A stretch of DNA of 64,000 bases. It comes from Saprospiraceae bacterium (GTDB lineage: Bacteria > Bacteroidota > Bacteroidia > Chitinophagales > Saprospiraceae). Made by a program: the position numbers and the translations under genes. Each line of letters begins with the position of its first letter. Within the stretch, counting starts at the first letter, position 1. The notes under the pieces were generated by a model. That model was not told where the DNA came from. It saw only the letters and a list, made by a program, of their open reading frames with translations, and made no database searches. This document shows positions 17,855-26,450 of the stretch, piece by piece. The stretch is taken from NCBI GenBank assembly GCA_022842725.1, contig JALHOZ010000001.1:213309-277308 (forward strand), in the 5' to 3' direction.

Positions 17855-18924
17855 TACAAAAACAAATCATAGAACTTCCGGTAACACAAAAAATTGACAT
17901 CAGGAAACTGGATTTGTCAGAAATAGAAGAATGGGTGAAAGGTCAGGGTCAGCCAAAATTCAGAGCATCACAAATTTATGCATGGCTTTGGGAAAAATCC
18001 GCTACAGACTTTGAGTCCATGACCAATCTGTCTAAAGAGTTCAGAGAATTACTGGATTCACATTTTGAAATTCTTCCCATCAGGATTGATGCTGTTCAAA
18101 AAAGTAGTGACGGAACCATAAAAACCAGGTTTGTTCTTCATGACGGAAATAAAATCGAATCCGTTTTGATACCTGTTCCTGATGATAACCGCTTTACCGT
18201 CTGTGTTTCAACCCAGGTAGGATGTAGTTTGTCCTGTAAGTTTTGTGCTACCGGCATGATGAAAAGAATGAGAAACCTCAGTTCTGCCGAAATCGTAGAT
18301 CAGGTCGTTTTGGTCAACAAACAAAGTATGGATCATTTTGGACATCCGATTACCAACATTGTGTATATGGGAATGGGGGAGCCTTTGTTAAATTATCAGG
18401 CTACGGTGACCAGTATTTTCCACATCACTTCTCCGAAAGGTTTGGGAATGTCACCCAAAAGGATTACCATCAGTACAGCAGGTATTGCAAAAATGATAAA
18501 AAAGTTGGCTGATGATGGTTTGAAATGTAATCTTGCCTTGTCTCTCCACGCTGCAGATGACGCCAAAAGAGATGAAATTATGCCTATTAACGAGCAAAAT
18601 AATCTTGAATCTTTGATGGAGGCACTACAGTATTTTTACAAACAAACCAAAAACAGAATAAGCTTTGAGTATGTAGCTCTACATGGAGTTAACTTAAGTA
18701 TGCTCGATGCCAAAAATCTGGCCAAACATTGCCGGAAGTTTCCTGTTAAAGTCAATATTATTGAATATAATGCGGTGGAAGGCCTTCCTTTCGGGAGGGC
18801 AGCGATGGAAGAAACCGACGCTTTTGGTCTCGCACTCAGAAATCTTGATGTGACTGTAACTATCAGAAGGAGCCGTGGCAAAGATATTGATGCAGCTTGT
18901 GGTCAATTGGCCAATAAAGACTAA
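17851..18924 (+). CDS. rlmN: 23S rRNA (adenine(2503)-C2)-methyltransferase
   Basis: 357 residues. Radical-SAM cluster motif C125-x3-C129-x2-C132 (GCSLSCKFCATG), the YMGMGEPLLNY glycine-rich motif, and the C-terminal catalytic cysteine in DAACGQLA (about 352). RlmN methylates A2503 of 23S rRNA and A37 of some tRNAs using a methylated cysteine intermediate. The start at 17851 gives the usual N-terminal substrate-binding domain with LSEIEEWV and GQPKFRASQIYAWLW. It overlaps trmB by 4 bases and is followed after 12 bases by the reductase gene, which could supply electrons (inference). Confidence 0.96.
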   Translation: MIQKQIIELPVTQKIDIRKLDLSEIEEWVKGQGQPKFRASQIYAWLWEKSATDFESMTNLSKEFRELLDSHFEILPIRIDAVQKSSDGTIKTRFVLHDGNKIESVLIPVPDDNRFTVCVSTQVGCSLSCKFCATGMMKRMRNLSSAEIVDQVVLVNKQSMDHFGHPITNIVYMGMGEPLLNYQATVTSIFHITSPKGLGMSPKRITISTAGIAKMIKKLADDGLKCNLALSLHAADDAKRDEIMPINEQNNLESLMEALQYFYKQTKNRISFEYVALHGVNLSMLDAKNLAKHCRKFPVKVNIIEYNAVEGLPFGRAAMEETDAFGLALRNLDVTVTIRRSRGKDIDAACGQLANKD

Positions 18925-18936
18925 AATATACATAAT

Positions 18937-19659
18937 ATGCCAACCAAGTGGTACGAATCAGAAGTTGTTTCCATTAAAAAATTGTCCCCTGAAACCAAGG
19001 AGTTTGTGCTTAAAATTCCGGGAGATGAGATATTTTCTTTTGTACCTGGACAATTTGTTACCATGGATTTGCCGGTTGGGGAAAAAAGGCAACAAAGGTG
19101 GCGAAGTTACAGCATTGCTAATGCTCCGAATCCGGAAAACCTTCTTGAATTTTGTATTGTCAGATTTGAGGACGGCCTCGGTAGCTGTTACTTTCACGAT
19201 GTGGTAAAACCAGGTGATATCATCAAATGGAAAGGGCCCGATGGCGGTTTTGTATTACCGGAAAATAATATCAGACCCTTACTATTGATTGCGACGGGCA
19301 CAGGGATAGCACCATTTCGAAGTATGTTGCAGGAAGTATTTCGTAAAGAAGTAGTGCCTCCGATTCATTTAATATTCGGAACCAGAAAGGAAGAAGATAT
19401 TTTGTACAAGGAAGAAATGGAATATTATGCAAAAAAATATCCGAATTTCCAATACAGTATCACCTTATCCCGGGAAAACAAACCCGGTTTTGTCAATGGA
19501 TATGTTCATGAAATTTACAATAAGGAAGATTATATCATTCCTGAAGATACTTTGATTTATTTATGTGGCTGGTCTAAAATGATAGATCAGGCTGTAGAGG
19601 GTTTATTACTTCACAAAAAAGTAAGGAAAGACCAAATCAGATATGAATTGTATGGGTAA
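18937..19659 (+). CDS. Ferredoxin/flavodoxin-NADP+ reductase family protein
   Basis: 240 residues. FAD-binding beta-barrel (about 1-105) with the flavin motif R56-S-Y-S59, then the NAD(P)-binding domain with ATGTGIAPFRSM (G121-T-G123) and LCGWSKMIDQAV (usual CG...M). It ends RYELYG with a C-terminal aromatic, as in plant-type FNR relatives. It transfers electrons between NAD(P)H and a one-electron carrier; the partner is not encoded nearby. It is last in the cluster beginning at 16823. Confidence 0.88.
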   Translation: MPTKWYESEVVSIKKLSPETKEFVLKIPGDEIFSFVPGQFVTMDLPVGEKRQQRWRSYSIANAPNPENLLEFCIVRFEDGLGSCYFHDVVKPGDIIKWKGPDGGFVLPENNIRPLLLIATGTGIAPFRSMLQEVFRKEVVPPIHLIFGTRKEEDILYKEEMEYYAKKYPNFQYSITLSRENKPGFVNGYVHEIYNKEDYIIPEDTLIYLCGWSKMIDQAVEGLLLHKKVRKDQIRYELYG

Positions 19660-19751
19660 CTAAAAGTTTGGGTAGCATCCTGCCCGCAAGGATTATCTGT
19701 AAAAAATGTTGAAAGACTTCTTTTTTCCGGAACGGTTTCCATCTAAAAGTA

Positions 19752-21071
19752 TTACTTCCATGGGAAAGCTTCTTTGTCTTGTCTTACCGGTTTTGGACGG
19801 ATTAATAATCTCAAAGACGGGTCGAGTGATAAATAATTCCATGCCCAATTCATAAAAACATCAAATTTGTTTTTTACCCCCACTATAGCCATCAGGTGTA
19901 CAAAAAGCCAGACAATCCAGGCAAGAAAGCCTTGAAATTTGATAAATGGAAGATCGACTACGGCAAGTTTTTTTCCCACGGTAGCCATGGAACCTTTGTC
20001 GTGATAGATGAATGATTTCCATGTTTTATTTTTAATTTCTGCTTTCAGATTATTTGCCAATAGAGAAGCTTGTTGGATGGCTACCTGGGCAACCTGTGGA
20101 TGACCGTTGGGATATTCTTCTGTAGCCATTAATGCCAAGTCTCCGAGGGCAAATATATTGGAATAACCTTCTACTTTATTGTATTCATCCACTTTCCAAC
20201 GACCTCCGCGACCGATCATTTTTTCGTCAAGTCCCGGAATAAAATTTGCTTTGATTCCTGCGGCCCACAACATCGTGGTGGACTGTAGTTTGGTGCCGTC
20301 AGCAAGCAATATATTAGTGCCGTCATAATCCTGAACAGCCGTATGCAGGAATACTTTTACACCCAGTTCTTCCAAAAATCTCAGTGCCATTTCTGAAGAT
20401 TTATCAGACATTCCGTTCAATAATTTGTTTCCCGCTTCCAGAAGATACACATTCATCTGACTGAAATCGAGGGTCGGATATTCTTTAGGAAGAACAAATC
20501 GTTTCATTTCAGCGAGGGCACCTGCAAGTTCGACGCCGGTAGGTCCACCACCGACGACGACCACAGACATTAGGGCTTGTCTGGCATATTTATCCCCAAT
20601 ATTGAGGGCTTCTTCGTAATTAAAGATGATTTTATTTCTGATGAAGAGCGCTTCCGAAACGGACTTCATCGGTATGGCATTTTCCTGAATGTTTTTATTG
20701 CCGAAATAATTTGTATCACCACCTACGGCCACCACCAGATAATCATAAGTGAGTTTGCCTGCAGAGGTGGATATTTCGTTTTGATCCGGAAAAATTTCCA
20801 AAACGGTTGTCATTCTGACATGAATATTTTTTTCATTTTTGAATGCTTTCCGCAGTGGAAAAGAGATGTCTCCCGGTGCAAGTCCGGCAGTGGCTACCTG
20901 ATAAAAAAGCGGTTGGAACTGATGATAATTGTTTTTATCAATCAAAACTACCTGATAACCTGTATTTGCAAGTTTGTAAGTAAGTTTCATTCCTGCAAAT
21001 CCTCCACCAATAATGACAATTCTTTTGGTTTTTGCTGCCGGAATATTGGGCATGTATTGAAGATTGTCCAT
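19752..21071 (-). CDS. Type II NADH dehydrogenase-like FAD oxidoreductase
   Basis: Minus strand, 439 residues. N-terminal FAD-binding GGGFAG at 22-27 in RIVIIGGGFAGMKL, then the NDH-2 signature DKNNYHQFQPLFYQVATAGL, a second dinucleotide motif VVVVGGGPTGVELAG for NADH, and the FAD motif NIFALGDLAL. A hydrophobic C-terminal stretch (GFLAWIVWLFVHLMAIVG) fits peripheral membrane anchoring. Role: oxidation of NADH with quinone without proton pumping. Position: after dapD on the same strand but separated by 145 bases with an 8-bp hairpin, so probably separately expressed. Confidence 0.92.
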   Translation of the reverse strand: MDNLQYMPNIPAAKTKRIVIIGGGFAGMKLTYKLANTGYQVVLIDKNNYHQFQPLFYQVATAGLAPGDISFPLRKAFKNEKNIHVRMTTVLEIFPDQNEISTSAGKLTYDYLVVAVGGDTNYFGNKNIQENAIPMKSVSEALFIRNKIIFNYEEALNIGDKYARQALMSVVVVGGGPTGVELAGALAEMKRFVLPKEYPTLDFSQMNVYLLEAGNKLLNGMSDKSSEMALRFLEELGVKVFLHTAVQDYDGTNILLADGTKLQSTTMLWAAGIKANFIPGLDEKMIGRGGRWKVDEYNKVEGYSNIFALGDLALMATEEYPNGHPQVAQVAIQQASLLANNLKAEIKNKTWKSFIYHDKGSMATVGKKLAVVDLPFIKFQGFLAWIVWLFVHLMAIVGVKNKFDVFMNWAWNYLSLDPSLRLLIRPKPVRQDKEAFPWK

Positions 21072-21138
21072 AATTTACGCTTTATGCTACACCTGATACA
21101 AAGTGAAGCAGTCAGGGGTTTTACATAAAACCATCTTT

Positions 21139-21164
21139 AACAAACCTTTATGTTTTGGTTTGTT
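21139..21164. promoter_or_regulatory. 8-bp perfect inverted repeat between dapD and the NADH dehydrogenase gene
   Basis: AACAAACC and GGTTTGTT flank a 10-base loop. On the minus strand it follows the dapD stop without a T run and lies 68 bases before the oxidoreductase start. It could be a terminator without U tract or an operator. Confidence 0.4.
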
Positions 21165-21216
21165 TTCAATCTGTCACATATTGCTATCAGCAATACTGGT
21201 CGCCAAATGAAATGTA

Positions 21217-22032
21217 TTAAACAGCTACGTTATAATCCCGCAACGCTTCATTGAGTGAAACTTTGGTATCTGTAGACGCTTTTCGTTGTCCGATGATCAG
21301 TGCACAATTGACCTGATAAGAGCCTGCCGGGAAATCTTTGGTGTAACTTCCGGGAATAACAACTGATCTTTCGGGGATTTCGCCCTGAAAATAAACGGGT
21401 TTTTCACCGGTTACGTCAATAATTTTTGTGGATTGTGTCAGGACTACGTTGGCACCAAGCACAGCTTCTTTTCTGACTCTGACTCCTTCGACGACTATAC
21501 ACCGCGAACCGACAAAACAATTGTCTTCAATAATGGTGGGACTGGCCTGTGGTGGTTCGAGAACACCACCTATACCGACACCGCCGGATAAATGAACATG
21601 TTTTCCGATTTGAGCACAACTACCGACTGTAGCCCAGGTATCAACCATGGTTCCTTCGCCAACGTAAGCACCGATATTGACGTAGGAAGGCATCAGGATC
21701 GCACCTTTTTCAATAAAACTGCCATATCTTGCGATAGCATGTGGCACAACCCGTACTCCCAGGGAAGCAAAATTCTTTTTTAAAGGAATTTTATCAAAAA
21801 ATTCAAAAGGACCGACTTCTATGGTTTCCATTTTCTGTATAGGAAAATACAAAATAACGGCTTTTTTAACCCAATCATGTGTTATCCAGGTATCTCCTTC
21901 AGGGGAAGCAACTCTTAACTGACCGGCATCGAGACGGGCCACAGTGTCCAAAACAGCTGAAACGTGTTCCGGAGAATTTATCAGGCTTCTGTCCGCCCAA
22001 AATTGTTCGATTTTATTTTTTATATCTTCCAT
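21217..22032 (-). CDS. dapD: Tetrahydrodipicolinate N-succinyltransferase
   Basis: Minus strand, 271 residues, standard length. Left-handed beta-helix enzyme with N-terminal helical part (IKNKIEQFWADRSLI) and hexapeptide repeats containing the family markers VVPHAIARYGSFI, YVNIGAYVGEGTMVDTWATV, HLSGGVGIGGVLEP, and the C-terminal ERSVVIPGSYTKDFPAGSYQ. It adds succinyl-CoA to tetrahydrodipicolinate in the diaminopimelate/lysine route, supplying peptidoglycan and lysine. It follows the PAP2-like membrane protein gene with a 5-base gap. Confidence 0.96.
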   Translation of the reverse strand: MEDIKNKIEQFWADRSLINSPEHVSAVLDTVARLDAGQLRVASPEGDTWITHDWVKKAVILYFPIQKMETIEVGPFEFFDKIPLKKNFASLGVRVVPHAIARYGSFIEKGAILMPSYVNIGAYVGEGTMVDTWATVGSCAQIGKHVHLSGGVGIGGVLEPPQASPTIIEDNCFVGSRCIVVEGVRVRKEAVLGANVVLTQSTKIIDVTGEKPVYFQGEIPERSVVIPGSYTKDFPAGSYQVNCALIIGQRKASTDTKVSLNEALRDYNVAV

Positions 22033-22037
22033 GGTAT

Positions 22038-22748
22038 TTAAAAAAATATTTGAATGGCAATCATCTGACTCAAAATACCTACTACATAACCACCATAAAT
22101 TTCATCTTTTTGGTGGGCGTTGAGCAATAGTCTGGCTGTCCCAACCAAACCGGCGATAATCAGGGTTAAAAGAAGCATCAGATCATTGGAGATTCTCAAT
22201 ACGATGTCCCATTGTGGAATGTAGACATCAAATGTGGGAAAAACAAAAGTCTGATAAACGTATAAAAAACCTGTCATGAAGCCTCCCGCTCCCATACAAT
22301 GTAGTGATATTTTAGAAAAACTATTGATAAAGAGACCTAAAAATACTGATATCACGGCTCCAAGGACAAAAAAAGTAATCACATCCGGCACCAAAGTGTT
22401 TTTGCGTATATTGACATAAAGCCAAAGGTAAAAAATGGCAATCACAATCAAAGGACCTATTCTTTCTTTTTTGGTTTTCATTTGGAATGAGCTGATGAGA
22501 CCCTGCATTCTCATCAGTGAAATTCCCAACAAAGGAAACATAACGGTAAGTGCCAGAAAAGAAAGAATGACAAATGTTTTTTGCCTCGGATCAGGTGTGC
22601 TGAAATTTTGAGGAGATGCATACATAACATATATAAACATATAGAATACCATACAAATCGGATGAAAGATAACCGAAATCATTTGGGCAAATAATCTGTC
22701 TAAAGTATGCATCATGCCGCAAATTTCGTCAAATAAACGAATAATCAT
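22038..22748 (-). CDS. PAP2-like integral membrane protein
   Basis: Minus strand, 236 residues with about six hydrophobic helices. Degenerate PAP2 phosphatase motifs appear in order: KKERIGP (for KxxxxxxRP), FSKISLHCMGAGG (for PSGH, His kept) and ARLLLNAHQKDEIYGG (for SRx5Hx3D, Arg and His kept, final Asp replaced by Glu). The family hydrolyse lipid pyrophosphates or phosphatidic acid at the membrane; with altered motifs, activity is uncertain. It sits 5 bases before dapD, suggesting co-transcription with a cell-wall precursor gene; a role in undecaprenyl phosphate recycling is speculation. Confidence 0.7.
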   Translation of the reverse strand: MIIRLFDEICGMMHTLDRLFAQMISVIFHPICMVFYMFIYVMYASPQNFSTPDPRQKTFVILSFLALTVMFPLLGISLMRMQGLISSFQMKTKKERIGPLIVIAIFYLWLYVNIRKNTLVPDVITFFVLGAVISVFLGLFINSFSKISLHCMGAGGFMTGFLYVYQTFVFPTFDVYIPQWDIVLRISNDLMLLLTLIIAGLVGTARLLLNAHQKDEIYGGYVVGILSQMIAIQIFF

Positions 22749-22877
22749 GAAAGAAAATGAAATAAAAAAAACATAAAGGTTTTTGGATACGTAAATGGAA
22801 TGATGTCAGGTGCTCCGGATATAGATTTGCAACTTAAAACCAGATTTTTATTCTTTTGTATTAAAGTCATACCATTT

Positions 22878-22908
22878 TTTGTGGTTTTCGTAAAAAACAT
22901 TATCTTTG
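22878..22908 (+). promoter_or_regulatory. Strong consensus promoter with no adjacent gene
   Basis: TTTG at 22878-22881, a 19-base spacer and TATCTTTG at 22901-22908: near-perfect. It is 310 bases before the nearest plus-strand start codon (23219), which has its own promoter. Confidence 0.55.
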
Positions 22909-22969
22909 TTATCTGAATTTTTTATTAAACTGCCAATCTCTGCGTATTTACATTGTTTTTTTAGACATT

Positions 22970-22996
22970 CAGTTATAATTATGTAATTTATAACTG
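22970..22996 (+). promoter_or_regulatory. Hairpin in AT-rich leader
   Basis: CAGTTATAA pairs with TTATAACTG around a 9-base loop, followed by an interrupted T-rich stretch. It may end a short transcript from the promoter at 22878. Confidence 0.35.
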
Positions 22997-23150
22997 TTAT
23001 TCATATTTTTATATATAATTATTTAATTTAATATAAAAAGGTGGTTTGATTTTTGATATATTTATTCATTCATCCAATCCTGAAACAAAGGAGTAAAATG
23101 GATACGAAATGACTTTGAAATGCGTTTTGAATGGTATATTATTGATTGGT

Positions 23151-23185
23151 TTTGCCGAAATATTGATATAAAATAGTTAATTTTG
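23151..23185 (+). promoter_or_regulatory. Promoter of the cohesin/SprB-repeat surface protein
   Basis: TTTG at 23151-23154, a 23-base spacer, TAATTTTG at 23178-23185. It overlaps a TTG codon at 23183, so the ATG at 23219 is the start. Confidence 0.6.
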
Positions 23186-23218
23186 CACTTTATTATCTTA
23201 CAACAAATTGTTCTTCTT

Positions 23219-26200
23219 ATGAGGAAATTTATTTTCACCCTATTGATTGGACTGACATCCCTGATGATTTATGGTCAGGATCCGGTCGTATTAAAAATTG
23301 CCAATGTGGAAGTTGCCCCCGGAACGACCACTGCTACAGTAGATGTGACCATTGACGGTTTTGTCAATATGCAATCTGCAGCTTTTTCTTTAAATTATGA
23401 TTCATTGGTATTGAGATTTAACTCAATAACCAATTTTAATACCACGCTTGATCTGAAAAATTCCAATTTCGGATTTCCGGGTACCGGGTCTATCAAGCCG
23501 GGAAGAATCCGATTTTTGTGGGACACCCCACAGGCTAACGGACAGACAGTACCTAACGGAACCCGACTGTTTTCTATAGTATTTGATATTTTGGGAGGTC
23601 CCGGTTCTATGTCAGCCGTCACACAATCCAATGTGGATTATGTAAGAAACCTGATGCAGGTGACCAACTTTTCATCCCAAAACGGTTCTGTCAGAGTAAC
23701 TACCGGCGGTAGCGGGGGTGGCGGTGGTTTTGTAGACCCTTGTCCCAATGTTGCTTGTGCCAGCCCGACAAGATTGTTGTTTTACGGAGATACTATATTT
23801 GCCTCACCGGGACAACAATTCAAAATGCCTATCAGGGTTAAAAACTTTAAAGACATACAAACCGGTGACGGATCATTTAGTTTTGATTCGACAAAACTGA
23901 AGTTTATTAGTATCAAATCGGACGTATTGACCGGTGCGGGAATGGTTTTTGCGACACCACCTGCAGTAAAAAACGGAACCATAAGATATAGTTATTTTGA
24001 TAATGACGGACTAACAAAAACGGTTGCGGATGGTACGGTGGTTTTTGAGATAACCTTCCAAAAAATCAGTGCAATAAATGATACTTCCCGTGTTTGTATC
24101 GGTAGAGAACCGGTACCGGTCATGGATTGGGCAGCAGTTATAAACGGAACTGCGCAGAGTGTTCCGTTTTGTGTTCAGGCGGGTACTGTAATAGGGAGAA
24201 CATCAGTGGCACCTCCGGTTAAATTTAAACTAAATACCGGTTCAGGCCCAAAAGGGAGTACGGTGTGTCTTGACCTCACGGTGGAAAATTTTATCATGAT
24301 ACAAAATGCACAGTTTTCTATCAATTGGAATCCGGCGCATCTCGAATACATATCTACAGGCATGTATTCATTATCGGGATTGAGTATGCTCAATTTTAAT
24401 AATACTTCTTCTTCACTTACATTTTCGTGGAATACAACACCACCTTTAATAACCCTACCGAACAATCATAAAATTTTCCAAATTTGTTTCAGACTGATCG
24501 GAGACTGTCCCATCACTTCACCGGTCCAGATTACCGGTATGCCAAGGCAAATTGAGGTAAACGGTACTTATGACGGGGTAAACGATTATGAATTTGGTAC
24601 CGAAATTACCAACGGAGCCATAACTATAGCTTGTGGAGACCCCTCAGTTTGTAACATAAATTCAACGACTAATACATCTTGTTTCGGGTCTACAGACGGG
24701 TCTGTTTCTGCAACGGTGACCCCTGCTCAGGGTTCGACAAACTGTATGTGTGTTTGGAAAAACAGTGCAGGCGTTGTTATTAAATCCACGGCGAATCTTG
24801 CTGATTGTAATCTGGCAAATGTAGCTGCAGGATCTTATACACTTGAATTAATCTGTAGTGGAACACAACAATGTACAAGTAATGCTGTGGTCGGTCAACC
24901 TGACAGAATCAACATTCCGGGAACAGGAATTACCAATGAGGCATGCGGCACCAAGGGTTCTATCAATGTCACTGGCATCACAGGGGGAAATCCTCCATAC
25001 AATACTTTTACATGGAATCCGAATGTCGGCACTACTGCCAATGTGACCAACCTGAATGCAGGTACCTACCAACTTACCGTAACGGATAGCAAAGGTTGTA
25101 CAGGCACTCAATCCTTTGTGGTTACCTCATCCAATACACCACTTTCGGGAACTGCTGTGGCAACACCGGTTAAATGTTTTGGAGGCAATGACGGTGCTAT
25201 CGCCGTTACACCTTCAGGAGGTTGTCCGCCTTATACAATTACACCGACCGTCAGTAATCTTACAGCAGGTTCTTATACAGTGACCATTACGGATAGTTCA
25301 GTGCCCGTCAATACATTTACCATTCCTGTGACAGTAACACAACCAACAGTTCCACTGACCATAATGCCTGTCCCACAAAATACCCAGGCAGGAATGAGTA
25401 CCGGTAGAATCACATTAAACATCACCGGAGGCACTCAAAATTACAATATTGTGTGGTCTAGTAATGCTACACAAATAGCGGCAAATACCAATCCTGCAAC
25501 TAATCTTTCTGTCGGTACGTACAGCGTGACGGTGACAGATGCCAATGGTTGTACAGCAGTAGCGCTAAACATTCCAATTGGTGAGGATTCAGGACCTGCT
25601 GTAGTAGTTAAATTTGAAACCGTGGGCGTTTCATCAAACTTTAACGGTTTTGGAGTCAATTGTAACGGAAATTGTAACGGTGTCATAACCGGAAATCTGG
25701 CCGACGGTACATTACCTGTCAGATTGGTCCTTAAAATCGGAAATGTCGTTTTGACAGAAAGAAATGTTACCGCTTTGGGACCGATTGAATTTAATAACCT
25801 GTGTGCAGGTAATTATACAATAGAAGGTATAAATGCGGCGGGAACTACGATTAGCGGTGCGGTCACAGTTACTACTCCGTCCCGATTGATTGGCGGCAAT
25901 CCCGTGATTCAATGTGTGACAGAAGGAGAATCAGATGGTAGTATAACCTTAAATATTACTACCGGAGTAGCTCCATATACCTATTCATGGTCTACACCGG
26001 GCAGTGTATCAAATGTTTTATTTGGTCTTGAAGTCGGAACATATGCCGTGACGATTACGGACGCTAATAATTGTGTTATCACTTTGGGTAATCTGGATGT
26101 CAGACCTTGTAATGTTGTCGATGATGAATGTGGTAAGGGTAATCTTGTTCTTACGCCAAACGGAGATCAGCAAAATGATAATTTTGTGATTACATGTTCT

Positions 26201-26401
26201 GAAGATTTGAATGGTACTTTATCAATTTATGACAGATGGGGCAGATTGGTATACAATAAAATGCTCTACGATAATACGTTTATCGGGATTGACAATAATA
26301 ATAATGAGTTGATAGAAGGTTCGTATATCTGGATTTATGAAGTCAATTATGGAAATGGACTTCGTGAGACTTTTAACGGAACATTGACCATATTGAAATA
26401 A
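23219..26401 (+). CDS. Cohesin-like/SprB-repeat surface protein, T9SS type B sorting
   Basis: 1060 residues from ATG 23219, with a signal peptide (1-19, ending MIYGQ). Three cohesin-like beta-sandwich domains lie at about 20-158, 182-325 and 338-475; each has the pattern of a V-APG/ASPG start, V-x-N/G-F, and a sandwich strand ending with a hydrophobic F-S-I/L. The first two are joined by a glycine-rich linker at 162-169. About 480-965 is a cysteine- and T/G/N-rich tract of SprB-type repeats (GTYQLTVTDSKGCTG, GTYSVTVTDANGCTA, GTYAVTITDANNCVI). The last ~85 residues are a gliding-motility/type B sorting domain: LVLTPNGDQQNDNFVI, IYDRWGRLVY, GSYIWIYEV. It should be exported by T9SS and held at the surface with the PorP/SprF protein encoded 49 bases downstream. 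Confidence 0.9.
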   Translation: MRKFIFTLLIGLTSLMIYGQDPVVLKIANVEVAPGTTTATVDVTIDGFVNMQSAAFSLNYDSLVLRFNSITNFNTTLDLKNSNFGFPGTGSIKPGRIRFLWDTPQANGQTVPNGTRLFSIVFDILGGPGSMSAVTQSNVDYVRNLMQVTNFSSQNGSVRVTTGGSGGGGGFVDPCPNVACASPTRLLFYGDTIFASPGQQFKMPIRVKNFKDIQTGDGSFSFDSTKLKFISIKSDVLTGAGMVFATPPAVKNGTIRYSYFDNDGLTKTVADGTVVFEITFQKISAINDTSRVCIGREPVPVMDWAAVINGTAQSVPFCVQAGTVIGRTSVAPPVKFKLNTGSGPKGSTVCLDLTVENFIMIQNAQFSINWNPAHLEYISTGMYSLSGLSMLNFNNTSSSLTFSWNTTPPLITLPNNHKIFQICFRLIGDCPITSPVQITGMPRQIEVNGTYDGVNDYEFGTEITNGAITIACGDPSVCNINSTTNTSCFGSTDGSVSATVTPAQGSTNCMCVWKNSAGVVIKSTANLADCNLANVAAGSYTLELICSGTQQCTSNAVVGQPDRINIPGTGITNEACGTKGSINVTGITGGNPPYNTFTWNPNVGTTANVTNLNAGTYQLTVTDSKGCTGTQSFVVTSSNTPLSGTAVATPVKCFGGNDGAIAVTPSGGCPPYTITPTVSNLTAGSYTVTITDSSVPVNTFTIPVTVTQPTVPLTIMPVPQNTQAGMSTGRITLNITGGTQNYNIVWSSNATQIAANTNPATNLSVGTYSVTVTDANGCTAVALNIPIGEDSGPAVVVKFETVGVSSNFNGFGVNCNGNCNGVITGNLADGTLPVRLVLKIGNVVLTERNVTALGPIEFNNLCAGNYTIEGINAAGTTISGAVTVTTPSRLIGGNPVIQCVTEGESDGSITLNITTGVAPYTYSWSTPGSVSNVLFGLEVGTYAVTITDANNCVITLGNLDVRPCNVVDDECGKGNLVLTPNGDQQNDNFVITCSEDLNGTLSIYDRWGRLVYNKMLYDNTFIGIDNNNNELIEGSYIWIYEVNYGNGLRETFNGTLTILK

Positions 26402-26450
26402 TTTGTAATTGAACGCACTCAATAGTGACAATCATAAAAGAATAGTTAAG

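Larger units (their letters stand above)
22749..23218. other. 470-base intergenic region with two promoter-like sites
   Basis: No gene seen. On the plus strand there is one strong promoter at 22878-22908, a 9-bp hairpin at 22970-22996 and a second promoter just before the surface-protein gene (23151-23185). The middle is extremely AT-rich. Confidence 0.6.

Noticed and set aside
20577-21128. 183-codon frame antisense to the NADH dehydrogenase gene
   Set aside because: Explained as a shadow of the GC3 pattern of the real gene; protein looks random.
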